This document shows positions 1 to 9,889 of a stretch of DNA of 64,000 bases, piece by piece (within the stretch, counting starts at the first letter, position 1; each line of letters begins with the position of its first letter). A program made the translations under genes and the position numbers. The DNA is taken from positions 1-64,000 of the forward strand of contig JAABRE010000017.1 in the NCBI GenBank assembly GCA_011391125.1, in the 5' to 3' direction. Source of the stretch: Synechococcales cyanobacterium S06 (GTDB lineage Bacteria; Cyanobacteriota; Cyanobacteriia; Cyanobacteriales; JAABRE01). The notes beneath the pieces were generated by a model, which did not search any database, was not told the origin of the DNA, and saw only the letters and a program-made list of their open reading frames with translations.

Positions 1-3
1 GTA

Positions 4-210
4 GGGTTTGCTGAATAAATGGCTGGTGAGGGCGAGTTGATAGTTGATAGTTGATAGTTTGACCGGGTCTTTTGACGAGCAAAAATCTTGATTAATCCCC
101 GTAAATGTAAGGTTTTTTACTATTATTTGTTGACATCCTTGCACTTAATTCAAGTCCCACCAACTTAAAAGTCTTGATCTACATAGCTTTCAGCTTTTTT
201 CCGTAAACCC
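4..210 (-). repeat. Miniature element R1, copy a (3 heptamers)
   Basis: First of three copies of a miniature element with imperfect terminal inverted repeats (GGGTTTACGG at one end, GGGTTTGCTG at the other). The core is 207 bp and carries three TATCAAC heptamers read on the minus strand. It is in reverse orientation to the copies near 15.1 and 17.9 kb and is nearly identical to them outside the heptamer array. It has no open reading frame of note. The remaining stretch to the rpsD stop holds TAATTAG-type heptamer repeats and an AT-rich stretch; I see no gene in it. Confidence 0.85.
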
Positions 211-397
211 TAAGTAATTAGTGGGAATATTTTTTGAAGTAATAAGTAATTAGTAATTAGTAAAATAAATGATTTTTTACTAATTTTCCAACTAGCTTAA
301 ACAAATTACCCGAAGAAAGGTGAAGACAGAAGAAAAGTATAAAATTAAAACAAATAAGTTGTTTGCCTTTTTTGCCTTCTGTCTTTGGCCTTTTTGA

Positions 398-1006
398 TTA
401 CACTTTTCTGGAGTAGTATTCAACGACCAGAAGTTCATTGATACTCAGAGCAATCCATTCTCTTTCAATTAACCCGTTAACTTTACCAGTCATGGTGTTT
501 TTATCAAACTCCAAGTGATTGGGTAAATTAGCAAGTCCAGGATATTCCATGTTACGTTGAACTAAAGCTTTGGACCGCTCACTGTTTCTAATGGCAATGA
601 CATCGCCGGGTTTACACTGATAACTAGGAATGTCTAAGACTTTGCCATTAACGGTGACATGGCCATGGTTAACCAACTGACGTGCTCCGGGGATAGTACC
701 GGCTATTCCTAAACGGAAAACGGTGTTATCTAAGCGCATTTCTAACAGTTGTAACAAGACTTGACCAGTAGAACCAGCGGCTCGACGAGCTTTACGCATA
801 TAGGTGATTAGTTGTTTTTCACTGACACCATAGTTAAAGCGGAGTTTTTGCTTTTCTTCTAGACGAATGGCATATTCAGAGCGCTTTCTACGGTTTTGTC
901 CATGTTGTCCGGGTGGATAACTGCGTCGGGCATTTTTACGAGTTAAACCGGGTAACTCTCCTAAACGACGAACAACCCGTAAACGTGGACCGCGATATCG
1001 AGCCAT
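398..1006 (-). CDS. rpsD: 30S ribosomal protein S4
   Basis: Primary rRNA-binding protein of the small ribosomal subunit, needed for early 30S assembly and decoding accuracy. The 202-aa product begins [20 protein letters not shown], the standard bacterial/plastid S4 start, and contains the S4 RNA-binding domain in its middle part (residues about 90-150, with LDNTVFRLG and [13 protein letters not shown]). The start at 1006 is chosen over an upstream in-frame one at 1042 because it gives the family N-terminus and has AGGAGA about 8 bases upstream. It stands alone rather than in a ribosomal operon, as is common for cyanobacterial rpsD. Confidence 0.98.
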   Translation of the reverse strand: MARYRGPRLRVVRRLGELPGLTRKNARRSYPPGQHGQNRRKRSEYAIRLEEKQKLRFNYGVSEKQLITYMRKARRAAGSTGQVLLQLLEMRLDNTVFRLGIAGTIPGARQLVNHGHVTVNGKVLDIPSYQCKPGDVIAIRNSERSKALVQRNMEYPGLANLPNHLEFDKNTMTGKVNGLIEREWIALSINELLVVEYYSRKV

Positions 1007-1049
1007 ATAGTAATCTCCTATAAATAATATTATTTGCCCCAAACATTTT

Positions 1050-1076
1050 ATTATATAACAAGATCAGGGTTGTTAA
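1050..1076 (-). promoter_or_regulatory. Possible rpsD promoter
   Basis: On the minus strand a perfect TATAAT (1055-1050) lies 44 bases upstream of the rpsD ATG. A TTAACA hexamer (1076-1071) sits 15 bases further up, which is a short spacer, so only the -10 element is convincing. Confidence 0.4.
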
Positions 1077-1246
1077 AAATATAAATCTAAATTGTTTTAA
1101 AATCTGGCCATTGAGGGACTCAGGTGGGACATTCAAGTTTTTTTGTTGTTGGTATCTGGTAATAATTGGCCTAAATTCGCTATCCTGAAGGTAAATGCGA
1201 GATTTAATCACTTGACGGGGGTCAAATCTGGACTCTAAATTCTTTT

Positions 1247-4200
1247 ATGGACAGTAATCAGTTTTACCAAACTATTAAAATCTTACAGGATAAGGTTTCT
1301 GATCTCGAAGCCGAAAACGCTGATTTAAAGGAGAGACAAAAACACTGTCAACTAGAAGGGGTTTTACCACTGGTGCAAAAACCCCTTTATTTTAAATATA
1401 CTTTGGAAGTTCTCAAAAATATCCGCCGTTATATTTTAGAAAAACGAGAACGTTATTTGGCAGGTTTAGTGCAAATTCAAAGTTATTTGTTATCTTTTGA
1501 ACATCCCGAAACTGTTTTTACTAAAGTTTTAGAAATTATTGGTCAATGTTCACAAGCGACAAGGGTTTATTTATATCAAAACTATTTTGATTCAGAAAAA
1601 GGACTTTTAGCTACTCAAAAATATGTTTGTCATAATTCGGCACTGAATTCTGACTTGGCTCAAAAAGAAATTTTGGATTATGAGCGGAGTTTTCCTCGTT
1701 GGTTAAAAATTTTAGGTCAGGGGAATTTTTTGGCGGAAGAAGTTAAACAATTACCTCCATCTGAACGTCTATTTTTTCGGGATCAAAATATTGATAAAAT
1801 TCTCTTGTTACCGTTAATTGTTAATGGCAATTTTTGGGGTTTTCTTGGTTTAGAATATGGGGGTAAACAACGATTATGGGAAAATTCGGAAATCACACTT
1901 TTAGAATCAATCGTAGGAGCAATTTCTTTAGTTTTGCAACGTCGAGAAGCTCAAACAAATTTGGAAAATCTCAATCAAGAATTAGAAATTAGGGTTCAAA
2001 AAAGAACCGCTGAATTAGAACTTAAAAATAGCCAATTACAGCAGGAAATTGTTAAACATGAACAAACTATGGCTGCTTTACAAAAGGCCAAGGAACAGTT
2101 AGAAGTGGTTTTAGATGCGGTACCTGCTTCTATTTCTTGGATTAGTTCTGATTTGCGTTATTTAGGAGTTAATAAACACTTGGCTGATCAGGTTAATTTA
2201 ACTCCGGAAGATTTTATTAATAAACTTGTTGGCGGCCCGAAATCTCATTATGAGTTTATGAGTTATTTAATTAATTTTTTTAAGAGTGATTTAGATAAAT
2301 CTACGGCGGAGTTTATGATCAAAAATGGCGACCAGGAAAATACTTTTTTAATGGTTGCTAAAAAATATGATCAAGGTGAAGCTGCTGTTTTAGTGGGCAT
2401 TGATATTAGCGATCGCCGTCGCGCTGAAGAAGCTTTAAGTAAAAGTGCTGCGCTTAATCAAGCTGTTTTAAATGCCATTCCTGATTCCATGTTTTATTTA
2501 ACCGAAAATGGCACTTTTTTACGCTGCAAAATTGCCAATGAAAATGAATTACCTTTTAATTGTACTCGCTTATTAAATCAGAATATTGCCCAAGTTTTGC
2601 CTGCTCAGATTACTGATAAATTTAAACAGGCGATGGCCCAAACTATTGCCACAGAAGAAACCCAATTAATGGAATTTCAGTTACTTAATTCTCAAAATTT
2701 ATTAATTGATTGGGAAGTCAGAATTGCCTTGTCCCATCAAGATAAAGTGGTAGCAATTTGGCGTAATATTACGGAGAAAAAACAAGCGGAATTGTCCCTA
2801 AAATTGTCCGAAGAAAAATTAAGATCAACGTTTGAACAAGCGGCTGTAGGTATTGCTCATACCGACTTAAATGGCCATTGGTTACGAGTAAATAAAAAAC
2901 TTTGTCAAATAGTTGGTTATTCTCGTTCAGAATTACTTGAATCTGATTTTCAAAGTATCACTCATCCCGATGATTTGGAGTTAGATAGAAAGAGTATTCA
3001 AAAAATGTTAAGCGGTGAACTTTCCACTTGTGTGATCGAAAAACGTTATCTTCATAAACAAGGTTTTCCTGTCTGGATTAATTTGACCGTCTCCTTAGTT
3101 CGTGATGGTGAAGGGAAAGCTAAATATTTTATTGCTGTGATTGAAGATATTAGTAATCGTAAACAAACAGCACAGGCATTGAAAGAAAGTTCTTCACGGT
3201 TAAAAATGGCTTTAGAAGCGGCGAATATGGGAACTTGGCAATGGAATTTGGTAAATAAACAACTGTTTTGGTCAGAACAAAGTCGGGTTTTATTCGGTTT
3301 TAATAAACCAAATTTATCCTTTACCTATCAAGAATTTCTTAACTGTATTCATCCCAAAGATCGAGAAAAAATTGAGCAGGCGATCGCCTACAGTTTAGAA
3401 AATAAAAGTGCCTATTTCCAAGAATATAGAATTATTAAACCTGGGGAAAAGATTCATTGGATTGCGAGTCAAGGGGACGTTTTTTCTGACTCTCAGGAAC
3501 AAGAAATTAGCCTAATTGGGATTGATATGGATATAACAGAAAGGAAACAAAGTGAGGAGGAAATGCGAAAATCTTTAGTCAAAGAAAAAGAATTAAATCA
3601 ATTAAAATCTAACTTTATTACCATGACTTCCCATGAATTTAGAACACCTTTAAGTACAATTCTTGGTTGTGCGGAATTATTAGAATATTATGGGGAGCAA
3701 TGGACTAATCAGAAAAAACAAAAATATTTAACCCGTATTTATACGACAGTTCAAAATTTAACTAAGATGTTAGATGAGCTACTTTTGATTGGAAAAAGTG
3801 AATCTGGAGGCTTTGAATTTGAACCGACTCTCCTTAATTTATCTGAATTTTGTATTAATTTAGTCCAAGAATTTAATCTCGGAGAACATCACAGAATTAG
3901 TTTTAACATAGAACCTAACAACAGTGAAATTCTTACCTCTAATTACTTATTCGATCAAAAATTACTGAGACATATTTTGACAAATTTGTTATCTAATGCC
4001 TTAAAATATTCTTCAGATCAAGTTAACTTTAATTTAATTATTGCTCAAAATAAAGCTAGTTTATCCATTCAAGATCAAGGAATTGGTATCCCTCCTGATG
4101 ACTTAAAACAAATATTTGAGTCATTTCATCGGGGTAAAAATGTGGGAAAAATTCCGGGTACTGGTTTGGGTTTAGCAATTGTTAAAAAAGCCGTGGATAT

Positions 4201-4285
4201 TCATGGAGGTAAAATCCAGATTGAAAGTCAAGTAAATCAAGGTACAATTGTTACTGTTACCTTTAATTTTAATCATTCTTATTAA
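1247..4285 (+). CDS. GAF/multi-PAS sensor histidine kinase
   Basis: A 1012-aa soluble sensor kinase. In order: an N-terminal coiled coil (about residues 5-30), a GAF domain (about 65-230), a second coiled coil (about 235-285), four PAS or PAS-like modules (about 285-395, 405-515, 525-645, 655-775; the last two have PAC-type ends such as GIDMDITERK), then HisKA with the phospho-acceptor H796 in the motif MTSHEFRTPL, and a HATPase_c domain with N-box (LLSNALKYS, about 917), DQGIGIP and GTGLGLAI. No transmembrane segment is visible, so it probably senses a cytoplasmic signal. It lies 16 bases upstream of a receiver-kinase gene and is probably co-transcribed with it. The ligand cannot be told from sequence. 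Confidence 0.95.
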   Translation: MDSNQFYQTIKILQDKVSDLEAENADLKERQKHCQLEGVLPLVQKPLYFKYTLEVLKNIRRYILEKRERYLAGLVQIQSYLLSFEHPETVFTKVLEIIGQCSQATRVYLYQNYFDSEKGLLATQKYVCHNSALNSDLAQKEILDYERSFPRWLKILGQGNFLAEEVKQLPPSERLFFRDQNIDKILLLPLIVNGNFWGFLGLEYGGKQRLWENSEITLLESIVGAISLVLQRREAQTNLENLNQELEIRVQKRTAELELKNSQLQQEIVKHEQTMAALQKAKEQLEVVLDAVPASISWISSDLRYLGVNKHLADQVNLTPEDFINKLVGGPKSHYEFMSYLINFFKSDLDKSTAEFMIKNGDQENTFLMVAKKYDQGEAAVLVGIDISDRRRAEEALSKSAALNQAVLNAIPDSMFYLTENGTFLRCKIANENELPFNCTRLLNQNIAQVLPAQITDKFKQAMAQTIATEETQLMEFQLLNSQNLLIDWEVRIALSHQDKVVAIWRNITEKKQAELSLKLSEEKLRSTFEQAAVGIAHTDLNGHWLRVNKKLCQIVGYSRSELLESDFQSITHPDDLELDRKSIQKMLSGELSTCVIEKRYLHKQGFPVWINLTVSLVRDGEGKAKYFIAVIEDISNRKQTAQALKESSSRLKMALEAANMGTWQWNLVNKQLFWSEQSRVLFGFNKPNLSFTYQEFLNCIHPKDREKIEQAIAYSLENKSAYFQEYRIIKPGEKIHWIASQGDVFSDSQEQEISLIGIDMDITERKQSEEEMRKSLVKEKELNQLKSNFITMTSHEFRTPLSTILGCAELLEYYGEQWTNQKKQKYLTRIYTTVQNLTKMLDELLLIGKSESGGFEFEPTLLNLSEFCINLVQEFNLGEHHRISFNIEPNNSEILTSNYLFDQKLLRHILTNLLSNALKYSSDQVNFNLIIAQNKASLSIQDQGIGIPPDDLKQIFESFHRGKNVGKIPGTGLGLAIVKKAVDIHGGKIQIESQVNQGTIVTVTFNFNHSY

Positions 4286-4301
4286 TAATTAAAATAAAAC
4301 A

Positions 4302-5396
4302 ATGGCTCAAATTTTAATCATTGAAGATGAAGATATACTTAGGGAAATTATCAAAGAAATTTTAACGGCTGAAAATTATCAGATTTTCGAGGCGGAAAAT
4401 GGTAAACAAGGGCTAGAAATCGCCTTTGTCAACTTGCCAGATTTGATAATTTGTGATGTTATGATGCCTGAAATTGACGGCTATGGGGTTTTAGCTCAGT
4501 TGCGTCAAAACAAATCGACAACCACAACTCCCTTTATATTTTTAACAGCAAAAGCCTCTAAATCTGACCAACGTCAAGGCATGAATTTAGGAGCTGACGA
4601 CTATTTAACCAAGCCTTTTACGAGAAAGGAATTATTAAGTTCTGTCAGCACTCGTTTAGGTAAAAAGAAGGCCTTTGAAGAAGAATCTCAAATATGTCTA
4701 GAAACCTTAAGAAATAACTTAACTAGATCACTTCCCCATGAATTAAGAACACCTTTAAATGGGATTATGGGTTCAGCAGATTTATTAAGACAATATGCTG
4801 ATTCCATGGATAGAGAAGAAATTAAGGAATTGGGTGAAATGATTAAGAATTCTGGACAACGTTTATATAATTTAATTCAGAAATTTTTAATTTATAGTAA
4901 ACTAGAAATAACTGCTAAAAACCCTCAACAATTAGAGAAATTATTAAAGGGAGAAATTAATAACTTAGAAGTATCAATAACTAAAATTGCGGTAGAAATT
5001 GCCGAAACTTATCATCGTAGTAACGACTTAATTCTTAATATTAATAATTTTAAAATTCAAGTTTCAGAAAATTGGTTAATTATTATTATTAAAGAATTAG
5101 TAGAAAATGCTTTTAAATATTCTTCAGCAGGAACAAAAGTAATTATTAGTAATCAAATTAGCGAAAATAATTGCATCTTATTAATTAGTAATCATGGTCG
5201 AGGAATGACGGTGGAACAAATTAAAAATATCGGAGCTTATATGCAGTTTGGTCGGGAAATATATGAACAACAAGGAGCAGGTTTAGGGTTAAGTATTTGT
5301 AAACGTTTAGCTGAATTATATGGTGGTGAATTAAATATTAATAGCATACCAGATGAAAAAACCATTGTAATGGTCTCGTTACCAATTACCCATTAG
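4302..5396 (+). CDS. Receiver-histidine kinase hybrid (REC-HisKA-HATPase)
   Basis: A 364-aa two-component protein. The N-terminal receiver domain (residues 1-120) has the acidic pocket E8/D9, phospho-acceptor D52 in IICDVMMPE and K104 in YLTKPF. A kinase follows with H146 in SLPHELRTPL and a HATPase domain with ENAFKYSSAG and GAGLGLSI. The receiver lies in front of the kinase, an order common in cyanobacteria, so the preceding multi-PAS kinase may phosphorylate D52 and thereby set the activity of H146. There is no DNA-binding output domain, so the final target must be another protein. Confidence 0.93.
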   Translation: MAQILIIEDEDILREIIKEILTAENYQIFEAENGKQGLEIAFVNLPDLIICDVMMPEIDGYGVLAQLRQNKSTTTTPFIFLTAKASKSDQRQGMNLGADDYLTKPFTRKELLSSVSTRLGKKKAFEEESQICLETLRNNLTRSLPHELRTPLNGIMGSADLLRQYADSMDREEIKELGEMIKNSGQRLYNLIQKFLIYSKLEITAKNPQQLEKLLKGEINNLEVSITKIAVEIAETYHRSNDLILNINNFKIQVSENWLIIIIKELVENAFKYSSAGTKVIISNQISENNCILLISNHGRGMTVEQIKNIGAYMQFGREIYEQQGAGLGLSICKRLAELYGGELNINSIPDEKTIVMVSLPITH

Positions 5397-5427
5397 AAAT
5401 CCGATTTTTTGAAAAAATCGGATTTCT
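5395..5427. terminator. Bidirectional terminator between convergent genes
   Basis: A hairpin with 16-base complementary arms (AGAAATCCGATTTTTT and its complement) around a single G. It has T-runs on both strands and sits between the convergent receiver-kinase and ABC transporter genes. The same AAATCCGATTT stem recurs after ndhD, ubiD and the RTX gene. Confidence 0.85.
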
Positions 5428-5430
5428 GCA

Positions 5431-7134
5431 TTAAACAGAAATTTCTGTTAATTCCCAACTATTATCTTCGGATATTTCTAATAGTATTTGGTGATATTTC
5501 ATTAAACTTTGACGATGACCAACACTAATAAAAGTTGTCTCAGTTTTTTGTAAATGTTGATACAAACTTTCTTCATTTTTCAGATCTAAACCGCTAGTAG
5601 CTTCATCTAAAATGGCATAAAGTGGTTTAGTAATCAGAATACGCGCAAAAGCAATTCTTTGTTGTTCTCCTAAAGAAAGCACATCTCCCCAATCCTTTTC
5701 CACATTAAAACCACCAAATCTTTCGGCTAAATTGGTTAAATTTACCGCCCTTAAAACATCCTCTAAATCTTCATTAGAAATCTCTAAATTAAGGTTAGGA
5801 TAAATTAATTGTTCCCGTAAAGTTCCCAAAATCATGTAGGGTTTTTGCGGTAAAAATAACATTTGGGTTAATTTTGGCCGGATAATTACACCTGTTCCCG
5901 AATTCCACAACCCGGCGATCGCCCGCAATAATGAACTTTTACCACAACCACTAGCGCCCATGATTAATAAACCTTGGCCTGGTTTCAAATCGAGAGAAAT
6001 ATCCTGAAATAAAGTGCGTTGATAATTCGGAGTTTGTAAAGTTAAATGGGAAAATTCTAAGCGTCCATTTTCGATAAAATCAAGCTTAGGTTGTTCGACT
6101 TTTCTAACAGAAAGAGCTAATTTATCCTCCTCTAAATATTCAGAAAAACTACTTAAACGGTTAACACCAGCGGCAAAATTAGTTAAACTTTGGAAACGAC
6201 TAACAATAATATTTAAAGAGTAAAAAACTCGAAAAAATGCCCCTTGAGCTTCGGTAACTTTGCCCACTTCAAAATCGCCAGAAAATACCCCTGGGGCCAC
6301 AATTATAGCAGGAATAATATAGGTAATAAACTCATAACTATTAGTAAACAAACCTAAATATAATTCCTGCCATAAAATCAAAGCATTAAAATTATTAAAA
6401 GCTTGATTAAAGAGATTCTTAACATGGTTTAATTCCTGTGGTTCACCGCGATAAAAAGCGATGGATTCCGCATTTTCCCTAATTCTAATTAAACCGAAAC
6501 GAAAATTAGCTTCTTTTTTAAGTTGTTCAAAATTTAACCTAACTAAAACTTTGCCAAAAAATCCCGTAGTAATAAAAGTACCAGCTAAAGCATAAATGAT
6601 CAGAAAAATCACTAAATTCGGTGAAATTGCCCATAAAACACCACTAAAAGCAATTACCTGTAAAACGGATTGAATGACCACCAATAAAAACAGCAACGAA
6701 TCCTGAGTAAAACTTCTAATATCTTCAGAAATACGCTGATCTGGGTTATCAATTTCACCATTAGAATTACTTAAATGGTAAAAAGATCGATCGCCAAAAT
6801 AACGATTCAAAAAGCGATTAGTTAACCACTTTCTCCAGAACAAACCTAACTTACTTTGACAATAAGAAAACCCAGCAAAAAGAGGCACATAAACAATTAA
6901 AACCGCTAAAAATTGCCAAATTGTTTGCCAAAAACGGGCTTCATCTTTAGCGGAAAGTGAAGAAATAATATTGCCTTGTTGAGCATTTAATTGAACACTA
7001 AGTTGGGTATAACCAATTAATAATAAACCTAAAAGTGCTAACAAAGTTAAAGCGCCTTTTTTCTCTTCACCCCACCAATATAATTTAGCAATGGACCAAA
7101 ACTGGGCAAAAATCTTGAAATTAAATCCCTTCAT
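5431..7134 (-). CDS. ABC transporter, SbmA/BacA-like permease fused to ATPase
   Basis: A 567-aa half-transporter of the ABC_membrane_2 type (SbmA/BacA, YddA and peroxisomal ABCD relatives). The N-terminal half has about six membrane segments (the first at residues about 28-48, then 90-110, 150-200 and 270-290). The C-terminal ATPase has Walker A GASGCGKSSLLRA, a variant signature LSLGEQQRIAFARIL, Walker B YAILDEATSGLD and the H-loop SVGHRQSL. Family members move peptides, vitamin B12 or acyl compounds; the substrate here is unknown. It is a single gene on the minus strand, divergent from ndhD. Confidence 0.92.
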   Translation of the reverse strand: MKGFNFKIFAQFWSIAKLYWWGEEKKGALTLLALLGLLLIGYTQLSVQLNAQQGNIISSLSAKDEARFWQTIWQFLAVLIVYVPLFAGFSYCQSKLGLFWRKWLTNRFLNRYFGDRSFYHLSNSNGEIDNPDQRISEDIRSFTQDSLLFLLVVIQSVLQVIAFSGVLWAISPNLVIFLIIYALAGTFITTGFFGKVLVRLNFEQLKKEANFRFGLIRIRENAESIAFYRGEPQELNHVKNLFNQAFNNFNALILWQELYLGLFTNSYEFITYIIPAIIVAPGVFSGDFEVGKVTEAQGAFFRVFYSLNIIVSRFQSLTNFAAGVNRLSSFSEYLEEDKLALSVRKVEQPKLDFIENGRLEFSHLTLQTPNYQRTLFQDISLDLKPGQGLLIMGASGCGKSSLLRAIAGLWNSGTGVIIRPKLTQMLFLPQKPYMILGTLREQLIYPNLNLEISNEDLEDVLRAVNLTNLAERFGGFNVEKDWGDVLSLGEQQRIAFARILITKPLYAILDEATSGLDLKNEESLYQHLQKTETTFISVGHRQSLMKYHQILLEISEDNSWELTEISV

Positions 7135-7260
7135 AAATTAACTAACAATTAATAATTAATAATTAACAATTATTTAGAATTGTAACAAAAAGTGAGCTTA
7201 ATATTATCACTAATTATAAAATCTTAAGGCAGTATTGGTAAAGTGGACAAAAATTTGTCG

Positions 7261-7320
7261 GGTGGGCAAAAAAGAATTAACTTATGATTTTAGATCAAAA
7301 TCACCTTAATTTTGCCCACC
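7261..7320. repeat. Inverted repeat in the ABC transporter/ndhD divergent gap
   Basis: Arms GGTGGGCAAAA (7261-7271) and TTTTGCCCACC (7310-7320) enclose a smaller hairpin, GATTTT/AAAATC (about 7287-7303). It lies in the 310-base gap between divergent genes, so it could be an attenuator, an operator or a mobile hairpin. A related GGTGGGCAATTA hairpin sits at 35.44 kb. The rest of the gap is AT-rich with AATTAAT repeats, and I see no gene in it. Confidence 0.55.
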
Positions 7321-7444
7321 TCACCGAATATATTAAGATTTCCTTAATTTTGTCCCCTATGTAAAGTAAAAAATGATTAAGATTAACAGGTAATTTATTC
7401 TTAGCTACTCTTTTTGTAATTTTAGGACAATCACGCAATTTATC

Positions 7445-9025
7445 ATGAATATTGACCAATTTCCCTGGTTAACCACAATTATCCTTTTTCCCGTCATCGC
7501 CGCTTTATTCATACCCTTAATCCCTGATAAAGATGGCAAAACTGTACGTTGGTATTCCCTGATTGTGGGCTTAATTGACTTTGCCATCATTGCCTACGCC
7601 TTTTATAGTGGCTACGATGTGAGCAATCCCAATTTACAATTAGTAGAAAGTTACGCTTGGGTTCCCCAACTTGATTTAAAATGGTCATTGGGTGCTGATG
7701 GTTTATCCATGCCCTTGATTATTCTGACTGGTTTTATCACCACTTTGGCGATTATGGCAGCTTGGCCGGTCACTTTCAAGCCCAAATTGTTCTATTTCCT
7801 CATGTTGGTGATGTACGGCGGTCAAATTGCGGTTTTCGCCGTCCAAGATATGTTACTTTTCTTCCTCGTCTGGGAGCTTGAACTTATCCCCGTTTATCTG
7901 ATTCTCTCGATTTGGGGAGGCAAAAAACGCCTTTATGCCGCCACTAAATTTATTCTCTACACGGCAGGAGGTTCATTATTTATCCTTGTCGCCGCCTTAA
8001 CCATGGCTTTTTATGGGGATACGGTTACTTTTGATATGTCGGCGATCGCCCTCAAGGATTTTCCCTTCAAGTTACAATTGTTACTTTACGGAGGTTTATT
8101 GATTGCTTACGGCGTAAAATTGCCGATTTTCCCACTCCATACTTGGCTACCGGATGCCCACGGAGAAGCTACCGCACCTGCCCATATGTTATTAGCGGGA
8201 ATTCTCTTGAAAATGGGAGGATATGCGCTGTTAAGGATGAATGCGGGGATGTTACCCGACGCACACGCCTATTTTGCCCCGATTTTAGTAATTTTAGGGG
8301 TAGTCAACATTATTTACGCCGCTTTAACTTCCTTTGCACAAAGAAACCTGAAACGCAAAATCGCCTACTCCTCCATTTCTCACATGGGTTTCGTCTTAAT
8401 TGGGATAGCTTCCTTTACCGACTTAGGAGTAAGTGGCGCAATGTTGCAAATGATTTCCCACGGTTTAATTGGCGCAAGTCTTTTCTTTATGGTTGGTTCA
8501 ACCTACGATCGCACCCATACCTTGATGTTAGATGAAATGGGCGGCATTGGCAAAAAAATGCCGAAAAATTTTGCCATGTGGACTACTTGCTCCATGGCTT
8601 CCTTAGCCTTACCAGGAATGAGCGGTTTTGTGGCGGAATTAATGATATTCGTGGGTTTTGCCACCAGTGACGCTTATAACCCCGTATTTAAAACCATTAT
8701 CGTCTTTTTAGCCGCAGTCGGTGTGATTCTTACCCCCATTTACCTGCTGTCCATGTTGCGGGAAATGGTCTATGGTCCAGAAAACAAAGAGTTAGCCGAA
8801 CATGAAGTTTTAGTTGACGCTGAACCTAGGGAAGTATTCATCATTGCTTGTTTGTTAATTCCCATTATTGGTATTGGTTTATATCCTAAAATGGTGACGC
8901 AAATCTACGATTCCACTACTCATCAATTAACAACTTTACTACGCAATTCTGTGCCTAGTTTAGTCCAAAAAGCCGAGTTACCAGAACAAAATTTGGTGGC
9001 TCATTTTGCCCCGAAAATTAGGTAA
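7445..9025 (+). CDS. ndhD: NAD(P)H-quinone oxidoreductase subunit 4 (NdhD)
   Basis: Proton-pumping membrane subunit of the NDH-1 complex, which takes electrons from ferredoxin to plastoquinone in cyclic and respiratory flow in thylakoids. The 526-aa protein has about 14 hydrophobic helices and family signatures such as [50 protein letters not shown] and [15 protein letters not shown] and K residues within membrane helices are the expected proton-path residues. Length and N-terminus resemble the respiratory/cyclic paralogue NdhD1 rather than the CO2-uptake paralogues NdhD3/D4, but paralogue assignment is inference. There is no obvious Shine-Dalgarno before the ATG. Confidence 0.93.
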   Translation: MNIDQFPWLTTIILFPVIAALFIPLIPDKDGKTVRWYSLIVGLIDFAIIAYAFYSGYDVSNPNLQLVESYAWVPQLDLKWSLGADGLSMPLIILTGFITTLAIMAAWPVTFKPKLFYFLMLVMYGGQIAVFAVQDMLLFFLVWELELIPVYLILSIWGGKKRLYAATKFILYTAGGSLFILVAALTMAFYGDTVTFDMSAIALKDFPFKLQLLLYGGLLIAYGVKLPIFPLHTWLPDAHGEATAPAHMLLAGILLKMGGYALLRMNAGMLPDAHAYFAPILVILGVVNIIYAALTSFAQRNLKRKIAYSSISHMGFVLIGIASFTDLGVSGAMLQMISHGLIGASLFFMVGSTYDRTHTLMLDEMGGIGKKMPKNFAMWTTCSMASLALPGMSGFVAELMIFVGFATSDAYNPVFKTIIVFLAAVGVILTPIYLLSMLREMVYGPENKELAEHEVLVDAEPREVFIIACLLIPIIGIGLYPKMVTQIYDSTTHQLTTLLRNSVPSLVQKAELPEQNLVAHFAPKIR

Positions 9026-9050
9026 TTTATTCGATTAACTATTACTTGAA

Positions 9051-9079
9051 AAATCCGATTTCCCTCAGAAATCGGATTT
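9051..9079 (+). terminator. Terminator of ndhD
   Basis: Perfect 12-base stem AAATCCGATTTC with loop CCTCA, 26 bases after the ndhD stop and followed within about 10 bases by a T-run. It belongs to the recurring AAATCCGATTT stem class. Confidence 0.85.
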
Positions 9080-9182
9080 CTGATCACTTCTTTTTTTAAG
9101 TATAAATACCTGAAATTAATTTAAGGTAAAGTTTTGTAACAAAAGCGATCATTCTGAGATAAGGGTGCTATATTAGTAATTG

Positions 9183-9440
9183 AAGGTTAACAAACCTTAT
9201 TCCAGACAGAGAAAAAATTAAGTCCAACTTACAAATTAAGAGGCTAAACGTCTGATTAACTTACTGTTTCACTTACATTCTGTCTCGTCCGATAATAACA
9301 GCAATCAATGCCGAATCTCAAATTTCTGCGAGTGCATAAAATGAGAGCAATGCTATCAGTTTAAACTGAAAAGTATCTCTATTTAATCTCAAGTAAAAGC
9401 GGAAATCACTGAGTAAGTAAGCTTGGTTGCTGTTATTATT
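9183..9440. other. Structured non-coding interval, candidate small RNA
   Basis: In the 1.08 kb gap between ndhD and the PEP-CTERM gene there is no credible ORF, but there are several nested complementary segments. AAGGTT/AACCTT form a 4-base-loop hairpin at 9183-9198. AGACAGA (9204-9210) pairs with TCTGTCT (9279-9285). A long helix pairs 9292-9308 (ATAATAACAGCAATCAA) with 9423-9439, enclosing about 115 bases that include the palindrome CAGTTTAAACTG (9357-9368). This could be a structured RNA of 150-250 nt or remains of a mobile element. I could not match it to 6S RNA, tmRNA, RNase P or SRP RNA from memory. Confidence 0.3.
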
Positions 9441-9621
9441 TTGAAGTCTTAAATAATATTAATTATATTCCTTAAACACTCTGATTAAGCCAATTTGAAA
9501 AATTAGTAGAGTGGGTTAGCAGCAAGATTAATTTTGATGAGCAGAAATAAGCATTGAATGGCAGCTTCTCGAAGTAAAAGCATTGAACAAGGAATAAATT
9601 TTTGAGTTTCGGGGTAGGTAC

Positions 9622-9675
9622 TGTAGGGGCAATCTCTTGTGGTGACCCAGGATAGGTACAAGACCTATCCCTACA
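9622..9675. repeat. REP-like element with TGTAGGGG ends
   Basis: An interspersed palindromic element bounded by TGTAGGGGC and CCCTACA, carrying AATCTCTTGTGGTGACCC. It is similar to, and in opposite orientation from, the element 60 bases downstream. Such GTAGGGGCAACC repeats are common in cyanobacterial intergenic DNA. Confidence 0.65.
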
Positions 9676-9686
9676 AATACAATTTA

Positions 9687-9841
9687 CCCAAAAATTGGCG
9701 TTGCACCTATGCAAGATGATTTGATATTTATTTTCAATGTAGGGGTAGGGCTTGTCCCTACCCTATCAGCGTTTCGGGGGCAACCACAAGGGATTGCCCC
9801 TACAATTTCATCTCAGAGTCATGCAACGCCCAAAAATTTGG
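9687..9841. repeat. REP-like element inside a larger inverted repeat
   Basis: The core at 9738-9804 runs from TGTAGGGG to CCCCTACA and contains TAGGGCTTGTCCCTA and CAACCACAAGGGATTGCCCC. It is flanked by imperfect inverted arms: CCCAAAAATTGGCGTTGCA (9687-9705) against TGCAACGCCCAAAAATTTGG (9822-9841). Small ORFs reading through it on both strands look like products of the repeat rather than genes. Confidence 0.6.
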
Positions 9842-9861
9842 TCGTCACTTCGATTATGTTA

Positions 9862-9889
9862 GCAACAATAATTATTGTTGCTTTTTTTT
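9862..9889 (+). terminator. Strong Rho-independent-type terminator
   Basis: A perfect 20-base palindrome (arm GCAACAATAA) is followed at once by eight T. It reads on the plus strand and is about 840 bases after the ndhD stop, with its own terminator in between. It therefore implies a separate transcript ending here although no protein gene precedes it. Confidence 0.8.

Noticed and set aside
8143-8535. 130-codon ORF inside ndhD on the same strand
   Set aside because: Out of frame with a clear NdhD protein; a shadow.
9292-9439. 6S RNA
   Set aside because: Size and long closing helix fit, but the sequence could not be matched and gene context (no purK) does not help; kept only as an unassigned structure.
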